The position numbers were made by a program, and so were the translations under genes. From contig JASHVF010000048.1 in NCBI GenBank assembly GCA_030039615.1, positions 1-16,657 on the forward strand: a DNA stretch of 16,657 nt. Direction: 5' to 3'. The notes below the pieces were generated by a model that was not told the DNA's origin, did no database searches, and saw nothing but the letters and a program-made list of their open reading frames with translations. Positions 6,323 through 12,812 of this stretch are shown here, in pieces; position 1 is the first letter of the stretch, and every line of letters starts with the position of its first letter. The stretch comes from Gammaproteobacteria bacterium (GTDB lineage Bacteria; Pseudomonadota; Gammaproteobacteria; Steroidobacterales; Steroidobacteraceae).

Positions 6323-7591
6323 ATGAGCACGGAACGCATCAGCGAGCTGCTGCAGGGGCTCGGCAAGGCCGCGACCGCCGCCGCCGGCACGCTGGCGCTC
6401 GCGCCCAGCGCACAGAAGAATGCCGCGCTCGCGGCGGCCGCCGCTGCGATCCGCGCGCGCCGCGACGATATTCTCGCCGCGAACGAGCGGGACCTGGCGG
6501 CGGCACGCGCCGTGCACATGAGCGGTGCGCGGCTCGAGCGGCTGCGGCTCGATGCCGAGCGCGTGGCGGCGATCGCCACCAGCGTCGCTGACGTGGTGGC
6601 GCTGCCCGATCCCATCGGCACCATCACGGCCGAATGGCACCGCCCCAACGGCCTCACGATCCAGCGCGTGGTGGTGCCGATCGGCGTCATCGGCATCATC
6701 TACGAGAGCCGGCCCAACGTGACCTCCGACGCGGGCGCGCTGTGCCTCAAGGCCGGCAACGCGGCGATCCTGCGCGGCGGCTCCGAGAGCCGCCACTCGA
6801 GCTCGGCGCTGCATGCGTGTCTCCTCGCGGGGCTCGAGGCCGCCGGCTTGCCGCCCGCCGCCATCCAGCTGGTCCCGACCACCGACCGCGCTGCGGTCGG
6901 CTACATGCTCTCGGGAATGACCGAGTACCTCGACTGTCTGGTACCGCGCGGCGGCAAGTCACTGGTCGCGCGCGTCCGCCAGGAGGCGCGCGTGCCGGTG
7001 ATCGGCCACCTGGAGGGCAACTGTCACGTGTACGTCGACCGCGACGCGGAGCTCTCCATGGCGCGCGCCATCGCGCTCAACGCCAAGATGCGCCGCACGG
7101 GGATCTGCGGCGCGGCCGAGACGCTGCTCGTCGACCGCGCCTGCGTCGCCACCCATCTCGCCCCGCTGGTGCGCGACCTGCTCGAGGCCGGCTGCGAGGT
7201 GCGCGGCGATGAGACCGTGCGGGCGGTGGACCCGCGGGTGCGGCCGGCGAGCGAGGACGACTGGTACACGGAATACCTCGACGCCATCATCGCCGCGCGC
7301 GTGGTCGACGGCGTGGACGAGGCGATCGCCCACATCGCGCGCTACGGCTCGGCGCACACGGAGTCGATCGTCACCGCGAATCAGGCCACCGCCGAGCGTT
7401 TCCTGCGCCGCGTCGACAGCGCCGTGGTGCTGCACAATGCCTCGACCCAGTTCGCCGACGGCGGCGAGTTCGGCATGGGGGCGGAGATCGGCATCTCCAC
7501 CGATCGCTTCCACGCGCGCGGCCCGGTCGGAGTCGAGCAGCTCACCAGCTACAAGTACGTGGTGCGCGGGGCCGGGCAGGTGCGCCCCTAG
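6323..7591 (+). CDS. proA: Glutamate-5-semialdehyde dehydrogenase (gamma-glutamyl phosphate reductase)
   Basis: 422-residue cytoplasmic enzyme, step two of proline synthesis: NADPH-dependent reduction of gamma-glutamyl phosphate to glutamate-5-semialdehyde, which cyclises to pyrroline-5-carboxylate. ALDH-superfamily motifs are clear: VPIGVIGIIYESRPNVT (118-134), LKAGNAAILRGGSES (142-156), LVPRGGKSL (206-214) and the catalytic Cys262 in RRTGICGAAETLLVD. The ATG at 6323 was chosen because it follows the proB stop by 5 nt and gives the family N-terminus; the same frame is open further upstream only as a proB shadow. The catalytic-site wording (RRTGICGAAETLLVD) is like alphaproteobacterial ProA; E. 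coli ProA has a RPGxCN-type block. It ends next to a perfect hairpin facing the convergent moaE. Confidence 0.96.
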   Translation: MSTERISELLQGLGKAATAAAGTLALAPSAQKNAALAAAAAAIRARRDDILAANERDLAAARAVHMSGARLERLRLDAERVAAIATSVADVVALPDPIGTITAEWHRPNGLTIQRVVVPIGVIGIIYESRPNVTSDAGALCLKAGNAAILRGGSESRHSSSALHACLLAGLEAAGLPPAAIQLVPTTDRAAVGYMLSGMTEYLDCLVPRGGKSLVARVRQEARVPVIGHLEGNCHVYVDRDAELSMARAIALNAKMRRTGICGAAETLLVDRACVATHLAPLVRDLLEAGCEVRGDETVRAVDPRVRPASEDDWYTEYLDAIIAARVVDGVDEAIAHIARYGSAHTESIVTANQATAERFLRRVDSAVVLHNASTQFADGGEFGMGAEIGISTDRFHARGPVGVEQLTSYKYVVRGAGQVRP

Positions 7592-7595
7592 TCAT

Positions 7596-7615
7596 AAGGC
7601 ACATCCCTGTGCCTT
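7596..7615. terminator. Perfect hairpin between convergent proA and moaE
   Basis: An 8-bp perfect stem AAGGCACA/TGTGCCTT with a TCCC tetraloop lies between the proA stop and the moaE stop; its last base is the first base of the moaE stop triplet as read on the plus strand. No T-tract is present on either side. Probably a bidirectional terminator or 3'-end stabilising hairpin. Confidence 0.5.
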
Positions 7616-8085
7616 CAGACGTGGGCGCCGGGCCTGGTGTGCTCGTGTTCGTGCGGCGCCGCGCAGCGCTCGCAGTTCACCCAGCCCGAGTCGCCGCCGA
7701 CGTAGTGCTCCTTTTTCCAGATCGGCAGCCGGTGCTTGATCTCGTCGATGATGAAGCGGCAGGCGCGGAACGCCTCGTCGCGGTGCGCGGCGCTCACCCC
7801 GACCCAAACTGCGAGCTCACCCACGCTGAGATTTCCGAGGCGATGTGCACAGGCCGCGTGCGCCACGCCGAAGCGGGCGATCGCCTCGGCCACGATGCGT
7901 TCGGCCTCGCGTACGGCGAGCGGCTCGTAGGCCTCGTACTCGAGCAGCCGCACCCGCTGGCCCTCGTTGTGATCGCGCACCCAGCCCTCGAAGGCGGCGA
8001 AGCCGCCGCACGCCGGGTCGGCGAGCGCGCCGCGCAGCGCCGCCACCTCGAGCGGGGTGCGGCTGAAGATGAAGGGCCCGCTCAT
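7615..8085 (-). CDS. moaE: Molybdopterin synthase catalytic (large) subunit
   Basis: 156-residue subunit that forms a heterotetramer with MoaD and converts cyclic pyranopterin monophosphate to molybdopterin by transferring two sulfurs. Conserved residues are visible: Arg37 in FEGWVRDHNEG, AHRLG (80-84), SAAHRDEAF (98-106), and the active-site lysines Lys117 and Lys124 in the block IKHRLPIWKKE. The ATG at 8085 (MSGPFIFS) was chosen over an upstream in-frame ATG that would run through the moaD part; it sits 7 nt after the mobA-moaD stop. Unusually, the C-terminus is Cys/His-rich (CERC at 138-141, then HEHEH at 145-149), which could bind a metal ion; this is inference. Last gene of the molybdenum-cofactor operon. 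Confidence 0.95.
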   Translation of the reverse strand: MSGPFIFSRTPLEVAALRGALADPACGGFAAFEGWVRDHNEGQRVRLLEYEAYEPLAVREAERIVAEAIARFGVAHAACAHRLGNLSVGELAVWVGVSAAHRDEAFRACRFIIDEIKHRLPIWKKEHYVGGDSGWVNCERCAAPHEHEHTRPGAHV

Positions 8086-8092
8086 CGCGCCT

Positions 8093-8932
8093 TCAGCCGC
8101 CGGCGACCGGCGGGATGAACACCACCGCGTCGCCGTCCTTGAGCGGCGCCGACCAGTCGCCGAACTCCGAATTGATGGCGACCCGCAGCAGCGCGGCATC
8201 GAGCGAGAACGGATAGCGCGCCGCCAGCTCGCCGTAGAGCTCGCGCGGGGTGCGCGCCGACGTCACCAGTGCTTCCGAGCTGCGGCCGGCCTGCTCGCGC
8301 AGCAGGGCGAAATACTGCACGGTCACGCGTCTGGTGGTGGCGGGAGCCTCGCCGAGAGCGCTCATGGCGGATGCGTACTCCTCGGGTGTATTGGCGTTGT
8401 CGAGCGCGCGCGGATTCGGTTCCGCGATCAACTTGACGTCGGCCTGCGAGAGGAACTTGCGCGGACAGTTGCGGCCGCTGGCCAGGTAGGCGGCGAGGGC
8501 CGCACCGCTCGCCGGCTCATACACCGCGCACAGGGGCTCGGGCAGTCCATCGAGACTCGAGCGGAAGGCGGTCGCCAGCCGCTCGGGCGCGCGCTCCCGC
8601 AGCAGACAATCGAGCGTCGCCGCATCGAGCAGCGGCAGATCGCACGCCAACACCAGCCAGGCGCTCGCGGGGTGGCGTTCCTGGGCGGCGAGGATTCCGG
8701 CGATCGGTCCCAGGTCTTCCCGCGTATCCTGGATCTGCTCGAAGCGGCCGCGCAGCGGGTCGGTGCGTTGGTCGGCGCGCACCGAGACGAATGCCCGCGC
8801 TACGCGCGGCGCGAGCAGCGCCATCGCCTGCTCGAGCTGGGTGCGCGCGCCGATGCGCAGGGCTGCCTTGTCGCTGCCCATGCGTGTGCTGCGCCCGCCG
8901 GCCAGCACCAGCCCGTAGAGCGGCGCGCTCAT
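8093..8932 (-). CDS. mobA-moaD: Fused molybdenum cofactor guanylyltransferase (MobA) - molybdopterin synthase sulfur carrier (MoaD)
   Basis: One uninterrupted 279-residue frame carries two complete domains. Residues 1-188 are MobA: LAGGRSTRMGSDKAAL (10-25, nucleotide loop), LACDLPLLD (95-103, metal-binding Asp98), PLCAVYEP (133-140) and the typical C-terminal NANTPEEY (179-186). MobA attaches GMP to molybdopterin to make the MGD cofactor. Residues 201-279 are MoaD: RRVTVQYFALLREQAG, GDAVVFIPPVAGG, ending in the Gly-Gly that is adenylated and thiocarboxylated before sulfur transfer to MoaE. No stop separates the domains. An internal ATG at codon 190 (8365) could start a free MoaD of 90 residues; GAGGAG lies 12 nt before it, a little far for a Shine-Dalgarno. 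The start at 8932 overlaps the moaC stop by 4 nt (ATGA). Confidence 0.88.
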   Translation of the reverse strand: MSAPLYGLVLAGGRSTRMGSDKAALRIGARTQLEQAMALLAPRVARAFVSVRADQRTDPLRGRFEQIQDTREDLGPIAGILAAQERHPASAWLVLACDLPLLDAATLDCLLRERAPERLATAFRSSLDGLPEPLCAVYEPASGAALAAYLASGRNCPRKFLSQADVKLIAEPNPRALDNANTPEEYASAMSALGEAPATTRRVTVQYFALLREQAGRSSEALVTSARTPRELYGELAARYPFSLDAALLRVAINSEFGDWSAPLKDGDAVVFIPPVAGG

Positions 8933-9429
8933 GCGCCTCGGGCCGCGCGCCGCCGCGCGAACGCACGGCGGCCGCCGCTCTTGGCAAGCAGCCGCACAGC
9001 CGTGATCTCGATGTCGTGGGACAGCGCCTTGCACATGTCGTAGATGGTGAGCGCTGCCACCGCCGCTCCGGTGAGCGCCTCCATCTCCACCCCGGTGCGG
9101 TGATGCACCGCTACCCGGCAGCGCACCTCGAGCACGCCGGCGCTGCGCTGGGTGATCTCGACCTGGCAACTCTCGAGCGCCAGCGGATGGCAGAACGGAA
9201 TCAGCTCGTGGGTGCGCTTGGCGGCCATGACACCGGCCAGGATCGCGGTGTCGAACACCGGGCCCTTGCTGGTGCGATGGCCGCTGTCGCGCAGCGCGCG
9301 CGCCACCGCCGGCGGCAGCCTGAGGCGCGCCTCGGCCTCAGCGACCCGCTGCGTCACTTGCTTGGCGCCGACGTCCACCATGGTGGGGCGGTCGCGTGCG
9401 TCGAGATGCGAGAGGCGCGGCCGCGGCAT
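8929..9429 (-). CDS. moaC: Cyclic pyranopterin monophosphate synthase
   Basis: 166-residue enzyme that, with MoaA, turns GTP into cyclic pyranopterin monophosphate, the first intermediate of molybdenum cofactor synthesis. Conserved blocks: MVDVGAK (17-23), the block AAKRTHELIPFCHPL (69-83, catalytic Lys71), HHRTGVEMEALTG (109-121), MCKALSHD (132-139) and LLAKSGG (147-153). The ATG at 9429 shares its A with the moaA TGA stop (TGATG), and its own stop overlaps mobA-moaD, so translation of these genes is tightly coupled. Length is close to the usual 160. Confidence 0.96.
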   Translation of the reverse strand: MPRPRLSHLDARDRPTMVDVGAKQVTQRVAEAEARLRLPPAVARALRDSGHRTSKGPVFDTAILAGVMAAKRTHELIPFCHPLALESCQVEITQRSAGVLEVRCRVAVHHRTGVEMEALTGAAVAALTIYDMCKALSHDIEITAVRLLAKSGGRRAFARRRAARGA

Positions 9430-10484
9430 CAGCCACCGATGTAGAACATTTCGACCTTGCGGGGCTCGTCGGCGCCGTGCGGCAGACTGGCGCGCTGCTC
9501 GCTGTAGCGATCGGCGCGGCGCTGCCACACGGCCGCGATCAGCTCGAGCAGCCGCTCATCGCTCGCGCCGCCGCGCAACGCATCCCGCAGGCTGGTGCCG
9601 TGGGCGGCGAACAGGCACGTGTAGATGACGCCGTCGGAGGACAGCCGCACGCGCGAGCAGTCGCCGCAGAAGGGCTGCGAAACGGAGGAGATGAAGCCGA
9701 CCTCTCCCTGGCCGTCGGCGAACGCGTAGCGCTCGGCGACCTCGCCGGTATAGTCGGGCTCGAGGACGGCGAGCGGCCAGCGTGCCGCGATGCGCGCCAT
9801 CAGCTCCTTCGACGGCACCACCAGCTCCGAGCTCCAGTGGTTGCGGTTGCCGACGTCCATGTACTCGATGAAGCGCACGATCACGCCGCTGCCGCGAAAG
9901 CGCTCGACCAGCTCGAGCACGGTATGGTCGTTGACGCCGCGCTGTACGACGGCGTTGATCTTGAGCGGCTCGAGCCCGGCGCGGCGTGCGTGCTCGATGC
10001 CGTCCAGCACCTCGGCCGGGCTGCCGAAGCCGCCGCTCATGCGCGCGAACACCTGCGGGTCGAGGCTGTCGAGGCTGACGGTGATGCGCTTCAGCCCCGC
10101 GGCCTTGAGCTCGCTCGCATACTTGCCGAGCAGCACGCCGTTGGTGGTAAGCGCCACGTCGTCGACGCCGGGGATGGCGGTCAGGTCGCCGATCAGGTCC
10201 GCAAGTCCGGCGCGCAGCAACGGCTCGCCGCCGGTGAGGCGGAGCTTGCGCACGCCGAGCTGCACGAACAGGCGCGCCAGGCGCACGATCTCCTCGAATG
10301 ACAGCCGCTCCTGCGAGCCGAGAAAGCGATACTTCTCGTGGTAGGTCTCGCGCGGCATGCAATACGGACAGCGGAAATTGCAGCGATCCATCACCGAGAT
10401 ACGCAGGTCGCGCATCGGGCGCTGGCGTTGATCCCGCGGCGCGGGCCGCCGGGTGAGCGGCACGATGACCTCTGTAATGGGCAT
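9429..10484 (-). CDS. moaA: GTP 3',8-cyclase (radical SAM)
   Basis: 351-residue radical-SAM enzyme that starts molybdenum cofactor synthesis by converting GTP to 3',8-cyclo-7,8-dihydro-GTP. The N-terminal [4Fe-4S] cluster motif is CNFRCPYC (Cys35, 39, 42); SAM-binding TGGEPL is at 84-89. The second C-terminal cluster that binds GTP is formed by Cys273, Cys276 (CGDC) and Cys290. The last two residues are the conserved Gly-Gly needed for activity in MoaA. An internal Met at 24 (MRDLRISVMDRCN) is a possible alternative start, but the ATG at 10484 gives the usual length. It is separated from moeA by 65 bp with a weak hairpin and a possible own promoter. Confidence 0.97.
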   Translation of the reverse strand: MPITEVIVPLTRRPAPRDQRQRPMRDLRISVMDRCNFRCPYCMPRETYHEKYRFLGSQERLSFEEIVRLARLFVQLGVRKLRLTGGEPLLRAGLADLIGDLTAIPGVDDVALTTNGVLLGKYASELKAAGLKRITVSLDSLDPQVFARMSGGFGSPAEVLDGIEHARRAGLEPLKINAVVQRGVNDHTVLELVERFRGSGVIVRFIEYMDVGNRNHWSSELVVPSKELMARIAARWPLAVLEPDYTGEVAERYAFADGQGEVGFISSVSQPFCGDCSRVRLSSDGVIYTCLFAAHGTSLRDALRGGASDERLLELIAAVWQRRADRYSEQRASLPHGADEPRKVEMFYIGG

Positions 10485-10490
10485 CTTTTA

Positions 10491-10496
10491 AGTATG
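10491..10496 (-). promoter_or_regulatory. Possible moaA -10 element directly before the start codon
   Basis: CATACT on the minus strand lies 6 nt from the moaA ATG, so transcription would start at about the A of ATG. No Shine-Dalgarno and no clear -35 are seen in the 65-bp spacer. If real, it would give a leaderless moaA mRNA independent of moeA. Confidence 0.25.
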
Positions 10497-10534
10497 CGAC
10501 CCGCGCAGGGCGCTGGCTATCGGCCGAAAGGGAG

Positions 10535-10549
10535 GCCGCGCGGGGCGGC
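10535..10549 (-). terminator. Weak hairpin after moeA
   Basis: GCCGC (10549-10545), a 5-nt loop and GCGGC (10539-10535) form a short stem immediately after the moeA stop on the minus strand, followed by CTCCCTTT, only a poor T-tract. It may attenuate read-through from moeA into moaA. Confidence 0.25.
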
Positions 10550-11752
10550 TCACGACCAGCGGAAGAGGCGCGTGACGAAGCCCTTGGCGTAGGTGTTGGG
10601 GCCGGGCGGCAGCTCCACGAATCCATCGGTCCCGGCGAGCGCGGTGAAGTCTCCCGAGCCGTTGGTCGGCGCGGGCATCGCCCAGGCGCGCCCCCAGTCG
10701 TCCTGCTCGACGCGCACCGGCAGAAAATAGGTGAGCGGCGGGTTGACCGTCACCGCTGCGCCGAGCGCCAGGCGCTCGGCCGCCGGCGCATTCTGCCCGA
10801 GGCTCGCGAACAGCGCCGGCAGCACGTAGCGCGCCAGGCACACGAGTGTCGACACCGGGTTGCCCGGCAGCCCGAACACGGCGGCACCCGAGGGCGCGAC
10901 GCCGAACCACAGTGGTTTGCCGGGCCGCTGCGCCACCTTATGAAAAATCGTGTGCACTCCGAGCTCTTCCAACACCTGCGGCACGAGATCGAACCTGCCC
11001 ATCGAGACCCCGCCGGACAGCACCAGCACGTCGTGAGTCTCGAGGTGAAATCGCAGCCGTTCGCGCAGCTCCTCGGCGTCGTCCTGCAGGTGATCGTCCG
11101 CCACGCGCTGGAAGCCGTGCTCACGCAACGCGCTCACGATCGCGTAGGCATTGGAGCGCCTCACCTGGTGCGCGAGCAGCGGCTCGCCCGGCTCGATCAG
11201 CTCATTGCCGGTCGAGATGACGGCCAGCATCGGCTGGCTGCTGACGCGGATGCGCGCCATGCCGGCCGAAGCCGCAATGGCGACTTCCGGGGCCCGCAGC
11301 CGCGTGCCCGCCGACACCAGCAGCGTTCCCTGGCGGGTGTCGCTGCCGCGCCGGTGCACGTTGCGCCACGGCTCGACCCGCACGGCCTCACCGAGCAGCG
11401 CCTCATCCGAGGTTACCGTGAGCTCCTCGACCGGCACGACGCTGTCGCAGCCGAGCGGCAGCACGGCGCCCGTCATGACCTCGATGCAGGCGCTCGCCGC
11501 GGCCAGCGTCAGCGGCGGATCGCCCGCAGCCTGTGTGGCCTGCACGCGGAACGCGCGCCGACCCGCGGCGACGGCCTGGCTGTCGAGGGCGATGCCGTCC
11601 ATGGCCACCCGGTCGAACGGCGGCTGGTCGCGCTCGGCGTAGATGTTCTCGCGCAGGACGCCCCCGGCGCACTGCGCGAGCGGCAGTGACTCGATCGGCA
11701 GGCACTGCAGGTGCTGCCCGATCAGCGCATCGGCTTCAGCGGGCGTCAGCAA
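10550..11752 (-). CDS. moeA: Molybdopterin molybdotransferase
   Basis: 400-residue enzyme that inserts molybdate into adenylylated molybdopterin to give molybdenum cofactor. Motifs in order: QPPFDRVAMDGIAL (43-56), the block NVHRRGSDT (131-139), STGNELIEPG (180-189), RRSNAY (198-203), LVLSGGVSMGRFD (243-255), GKPLWFG (278-284) and GLPGNPVST (294-302). The C-terminal MoeA domain IV covers about 325-398. There is no ATG or GTG before the conserved N-terminal block; the best start is TTG at 11752, two bases after the stop of the small exported-protein gene. The start is therefore inferred from homology and coupling. Catalytic Asp/Glu candidates (D52, D138, E184) are intact. Confidence 0.94.
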   Translation of the reverse strand: MLTPAEADALIGQHLQCLPIESLPLAQCAGGVLRENIYAERDQPPFDRVAMDGIALDSQAVAAGRRAFRVQATQAAGDPPLTLAAASACIEVMTGAVLPLGCDSVVPVEELTVTSDEALLGEAVRVEPWRNVHRRGSDTRQGTLLVSAGTRLRAPEVAIAASAGMARIRVSSQPMLAVISTGNELIEPGEPLLAHQVRRSNAYAIVSALREHGFQRVADDHLQDDAEELRERLRFHLETHDVLVLSGGVSMGRFDLVPQVLEELGVHTIFHKVAQRPGKPLWFGVAPSGAAVFGLPGNPVSTLVCLARYVLPALFASLGQNAPAAERLALGAAVTVNPPLTYFLPVRVEQDDWGRAWAMPAPTNGSGDFTALAGTDGFVELPPGPNTYAKGFVTRLFRWS

Positions 11753-11754
11753 GC

Positions 11755-12132
11755 TCAGGGCTTCTTGTTGTCGGCCGCCTTGGCCTTGAAGACCTTCACC
11801 TGCTCGTTGAAGCGCGCGGCCACGCTCTGCAGCTGGTCGATCGCGGCGTTGTGTTTCTGGGTCGCGATACGCTGCATGTCGGCCTTCTGCTCGGGCTTGA
11901 GCTTGTCGCCGCCCTTGGCGATGGCGTCGTCGACTTCCTTGTCGATGCAGCTGGTGTAGTCGGTGATGGCCTTGTTGTATTCGCCGACGGCCTTTTGCCC
12001 GGCGAGCATGTCTTGGAGCGTCGCGGTCGCGCCGTCCGGGAGCTTGTCGGGAGCGGCAGGGTAGGGGCAGTCGGCGTAAGCGGCGCCGGCCGAGAGCGCC
12101 GTGGTGGCGGCAAGGGCAAGGAGAACTTTCAT
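11755..12132 (-). CDS. Small exported protein of unknown function
   Basis: 125-residue protein with a clear Sec signal peptide (MKVLLALAATTALSAGAAYA, cleavage expected before Asp21). The mature part is about 105 residues, with two Cys (22 and 62) that could form a periplasmic disulfide, a segment DGATATLQDMLAGQKAVGEYN (33-53), and then long, Lys/Gln/Glu/Ala-rich sequence likely to be alpha-helical (about 60-120). I recognise no characterised domain, though similar small exported proteins occur in related gammaproteobacteria as far as I recall. Its TGA stop is two bases before the TTG start of moeA, so the two are probably made from one transcript. Nothing in the sequence links it chemically to molybdenum cofactor synthesis. 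It is preceded by a 62-bp spacer after tag with no convincing promoter. Confidence 0.85.
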   Translation of the reverse strand: MKVLLALAATTALSAGAAYADCPYPAAPDKLPDGATATLQDMLAGQKAVGEYNKAITDYTSCIDKEVDDAIAKGGDKLKPEQKADMQRIATQKHNAAIDQLQSVAARFNEQVKVFKAKAADNKKP

Positions 12133-12194
12133 GCGTTTTTATCCCGGACCGGTTGAAAAGGAGCGCTATCTTAAGAGGCGCGCAGGTGCCGCGG

Positions 12195-12782
12195 CTACTG
12201 GCGGCTGCGAAAGCAGTCGCGCCCGTGATCGTCCACGATCCCGACCGCCTGCAGATAGGCGTAGACGATGGTCGTGCCGACGAAGCGAAAGCCGCGCCTC
12301 GCGAGATCCTTCGAGATGCGGTCGCTGAGCGCGCTGCGGGCCGGGAGCTTGCCGCCCTTGCGGCGCCTGACGACAGGTAAGCCGCCGACGAACGACCACA
12401 GATAGCGGTCGAAGGAGCCGAGCTCGCGCTGCACCGCGAGCAGGGCGCGCGCATTACTCACCGTCGAATCGATCTTCAGGCGATTGCGCACGATGGCGGG
12501 GTCGCGCATCAGCCGCGCGCGGCGTGGCGCGTCGAAGCGCGCCACCTTACGCGGGTCGAAGCCGGCGAAGGCGCGTCGGTAGCCGGCGCGCTTGCGCAGG
12601 ATCGTCGACCAGGAGAGCCCGGCCTGCGCACCCTCGAGGGTCAGCATCTCAAACAGCAGCCGGTCGTCGTGCACCGGTCGGCCCCACTCCTCGTCGTGGT
12701 AGCGCTGCATGTCAGGATCGGCATCGCGCGCCCAGCGGCAGCGCGGCCGGTCGGATTCATTGACGGCGATTAATCTGCTCAC
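12195..12782 (-). CDS. tag: DNA-3-methyladenine glycosylase I
   Basis: 195-residue base-excision repair enzyme that removes 3-methyladenine from alkylated DNA. The HhH-GPD-superfamily Tag family is shown by RCRWA (14-18), YHDEEWGRPVHDD (28-40), FEMLTLEGAQAGLSW (44-58) and the block GFRFVGTTIVYAYLQAVG (165-182). The structural Zn ligands of E. coli Tag (C4, H17, H175, C179) map to C15, H29, H186 and C190 with constant spacing. The start is GTG; GGAGAGAGG lies just upstream with good spacing and supports it. First gene of the minus-strand run leading into the molybdenum cofactor genes; only 30 bp separate it from the divergent outer-membrane gene. Confidence 0.95.
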   Translation of the reverse strand: MSRLIAVNESDRPRCRWARDADPDMQRYHDEEWGRPVHDDRLLFEMLTLEGAQAGLSWSTILRKRAGYRRAFAGFDPRKVARFDAPRRARLMRDPAIVRNRLKIDSTVSNARALLAVQRELGSFDRYLWSFVGGLPVVRRRKGGKLPARSALSDRISKDLARRGFRFVGTTIVYAYLQAVGIVDDHGRDCFRSRQ

Positions 12783-12807
12783 ACGCCTCTCTCCGCGCGG
12801 CTAGACT
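12778..12807 (+). promoter_or_regulatory. Putative promoter of the outer-membrane protein gene
   Basis: CTCACA (12778-12783), an 18-nt spacer and TAGACT (12802-12807) each match 4 of 6 sigma-70 consensus bases. Transcription would begin at about 12813-12814, that is on the GTG start codon, and no Shine-Dalgarno is visible. The -35 overlaps the tag start codon, since the intergenic gap is only 30 bp. Confidence 0.3.
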
Positions 12808-12812
12808 AAACC

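Noticed and set aside
8933..9169. Upstream extension of mobA-moaD into moaC
   Set aside because: It is an out-of-frame shadow of moaC; the LAGGRSTRMG motif lies 10 residues after the ATG at 8932, as expected for MobA.
10485..10549. Molybdenum-cofactor riboswitch upstream of moaA
   Set aside because: The 65-bp spacer is too short and lacks the multi-stem structure of the Moco RNA motif; only one weak hairpin is present.
11753..12454. Upstream extension of moeA through the exported-protein and tag genes
   Set aside because: The frame is open but the product is shadow sequence of two well-supported genes. MoeA homology begins at about the TTG at 11752.
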